Source: Clostridia bacterium
GTDB lineage: Bacteria; Bacillota; Clostridia; Oscillospirales; CAG-272
Assembly (NCBI GenBank): GCA_017395885.1
Contig: JAFQNM010000234.1
Coordinates: 1-22,829 of the forward strand
Length of the DNA: 22,829 nucleotides
Direction of reading: 5' to 3'
Part shown: in pieces, positions 22,778-22,829 of the stretch
How positions within the stretch are numbered: position 1 is the first letter of the stretch
How the letters are laid out: every line of letters begins with the position of its first letter
The notes under the pieces: generated by a model
The model's database searches: none
What the model saw: the letters and a program-made list of their open reading frames with translations, nothing else
Told to the model about the DNA's origin: nothing
Program-made: the position numbers and the translations under genes

Positions 22778-22829
22778 CGATTCGGGCAAAAAAATTAACA
22801 AATAACGATTGAAAAATAATATATATATA

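Overview
The window looks like the chromosome of an anaerobic, spore-forming member of the Clostridia, probably Ruminococcaceae/Oscillospirales-like. The evidence is a SpoIVB sporulation peptidase, a YlmC/YmxH-type sporulation protein, a dockerin-bearing secreted protein, Gram-positive lipoproteins with lipoboxes, a sortase-type C-terminal anchor, strong AGGAGG-like ribosome sites and consensus sigma-A promoters. No rRNA, tRNA or CRISPR array was seen.

Region 1 (1-5862, + strand) is a run of five secreted proteins. Four are lipoproteins (the first is cut by the window edge) and the fifth is a 711-residue protein with an SPSTG sorting motif. They share modules with each other: an Ig/transthyretin-like domain in the first three, a beta-rich repeat in genes 1, 4 and 5, and a C-terminal module that I do not recognise in genes 1 and 5. 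One of them carries a TlpA-like thioredoxin domain. This is the least explained part of the window.

Region 2 (5871-7617) holds spoIVB on the minus strand, divergent from a small YlmC/YmxH-family gene. Region 3 (7675-11441) is a three-gene surface-polysaccharide operon behind a perfect TTGACA-17-TATAAT promoter: UDP-GlcNAc 2-epimerase, an O-antigen-ligase-like polymerase/ligase and a family 2 glycosyltransferase. A soluble CapD-type nucleotide-sugar dehydratase follows on the minus strand (11578-12657).

Region 4 (12658-15602) contains an intergenic stretch with nested hairpins behind a + strand promoter, which is a candidate structured RNA. It is followed by a ClpC-type ATPase gene whose N-terminal domain is interrupted by an in-frame TAA. 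Region 5 (15545-18289) is an OmpR-type response regulator and histidine kinase pair, overlapping tail to tail with a cell-wall amidase.

Region 6 (18346-21121) has a TtcA-like tRNA thiolation enzyme, then a dockerin-bearing transglutaminase-like protein whose stop codon overlaps the start of a small alarmone (ppGpp) synthetase. Region 7 (21122-22829) has a decayed IS3-family insertion with a perfect 20-bp palindrome inside its coding remnant, followed by a minus-strand trmL - SGNH hydrolase operon.
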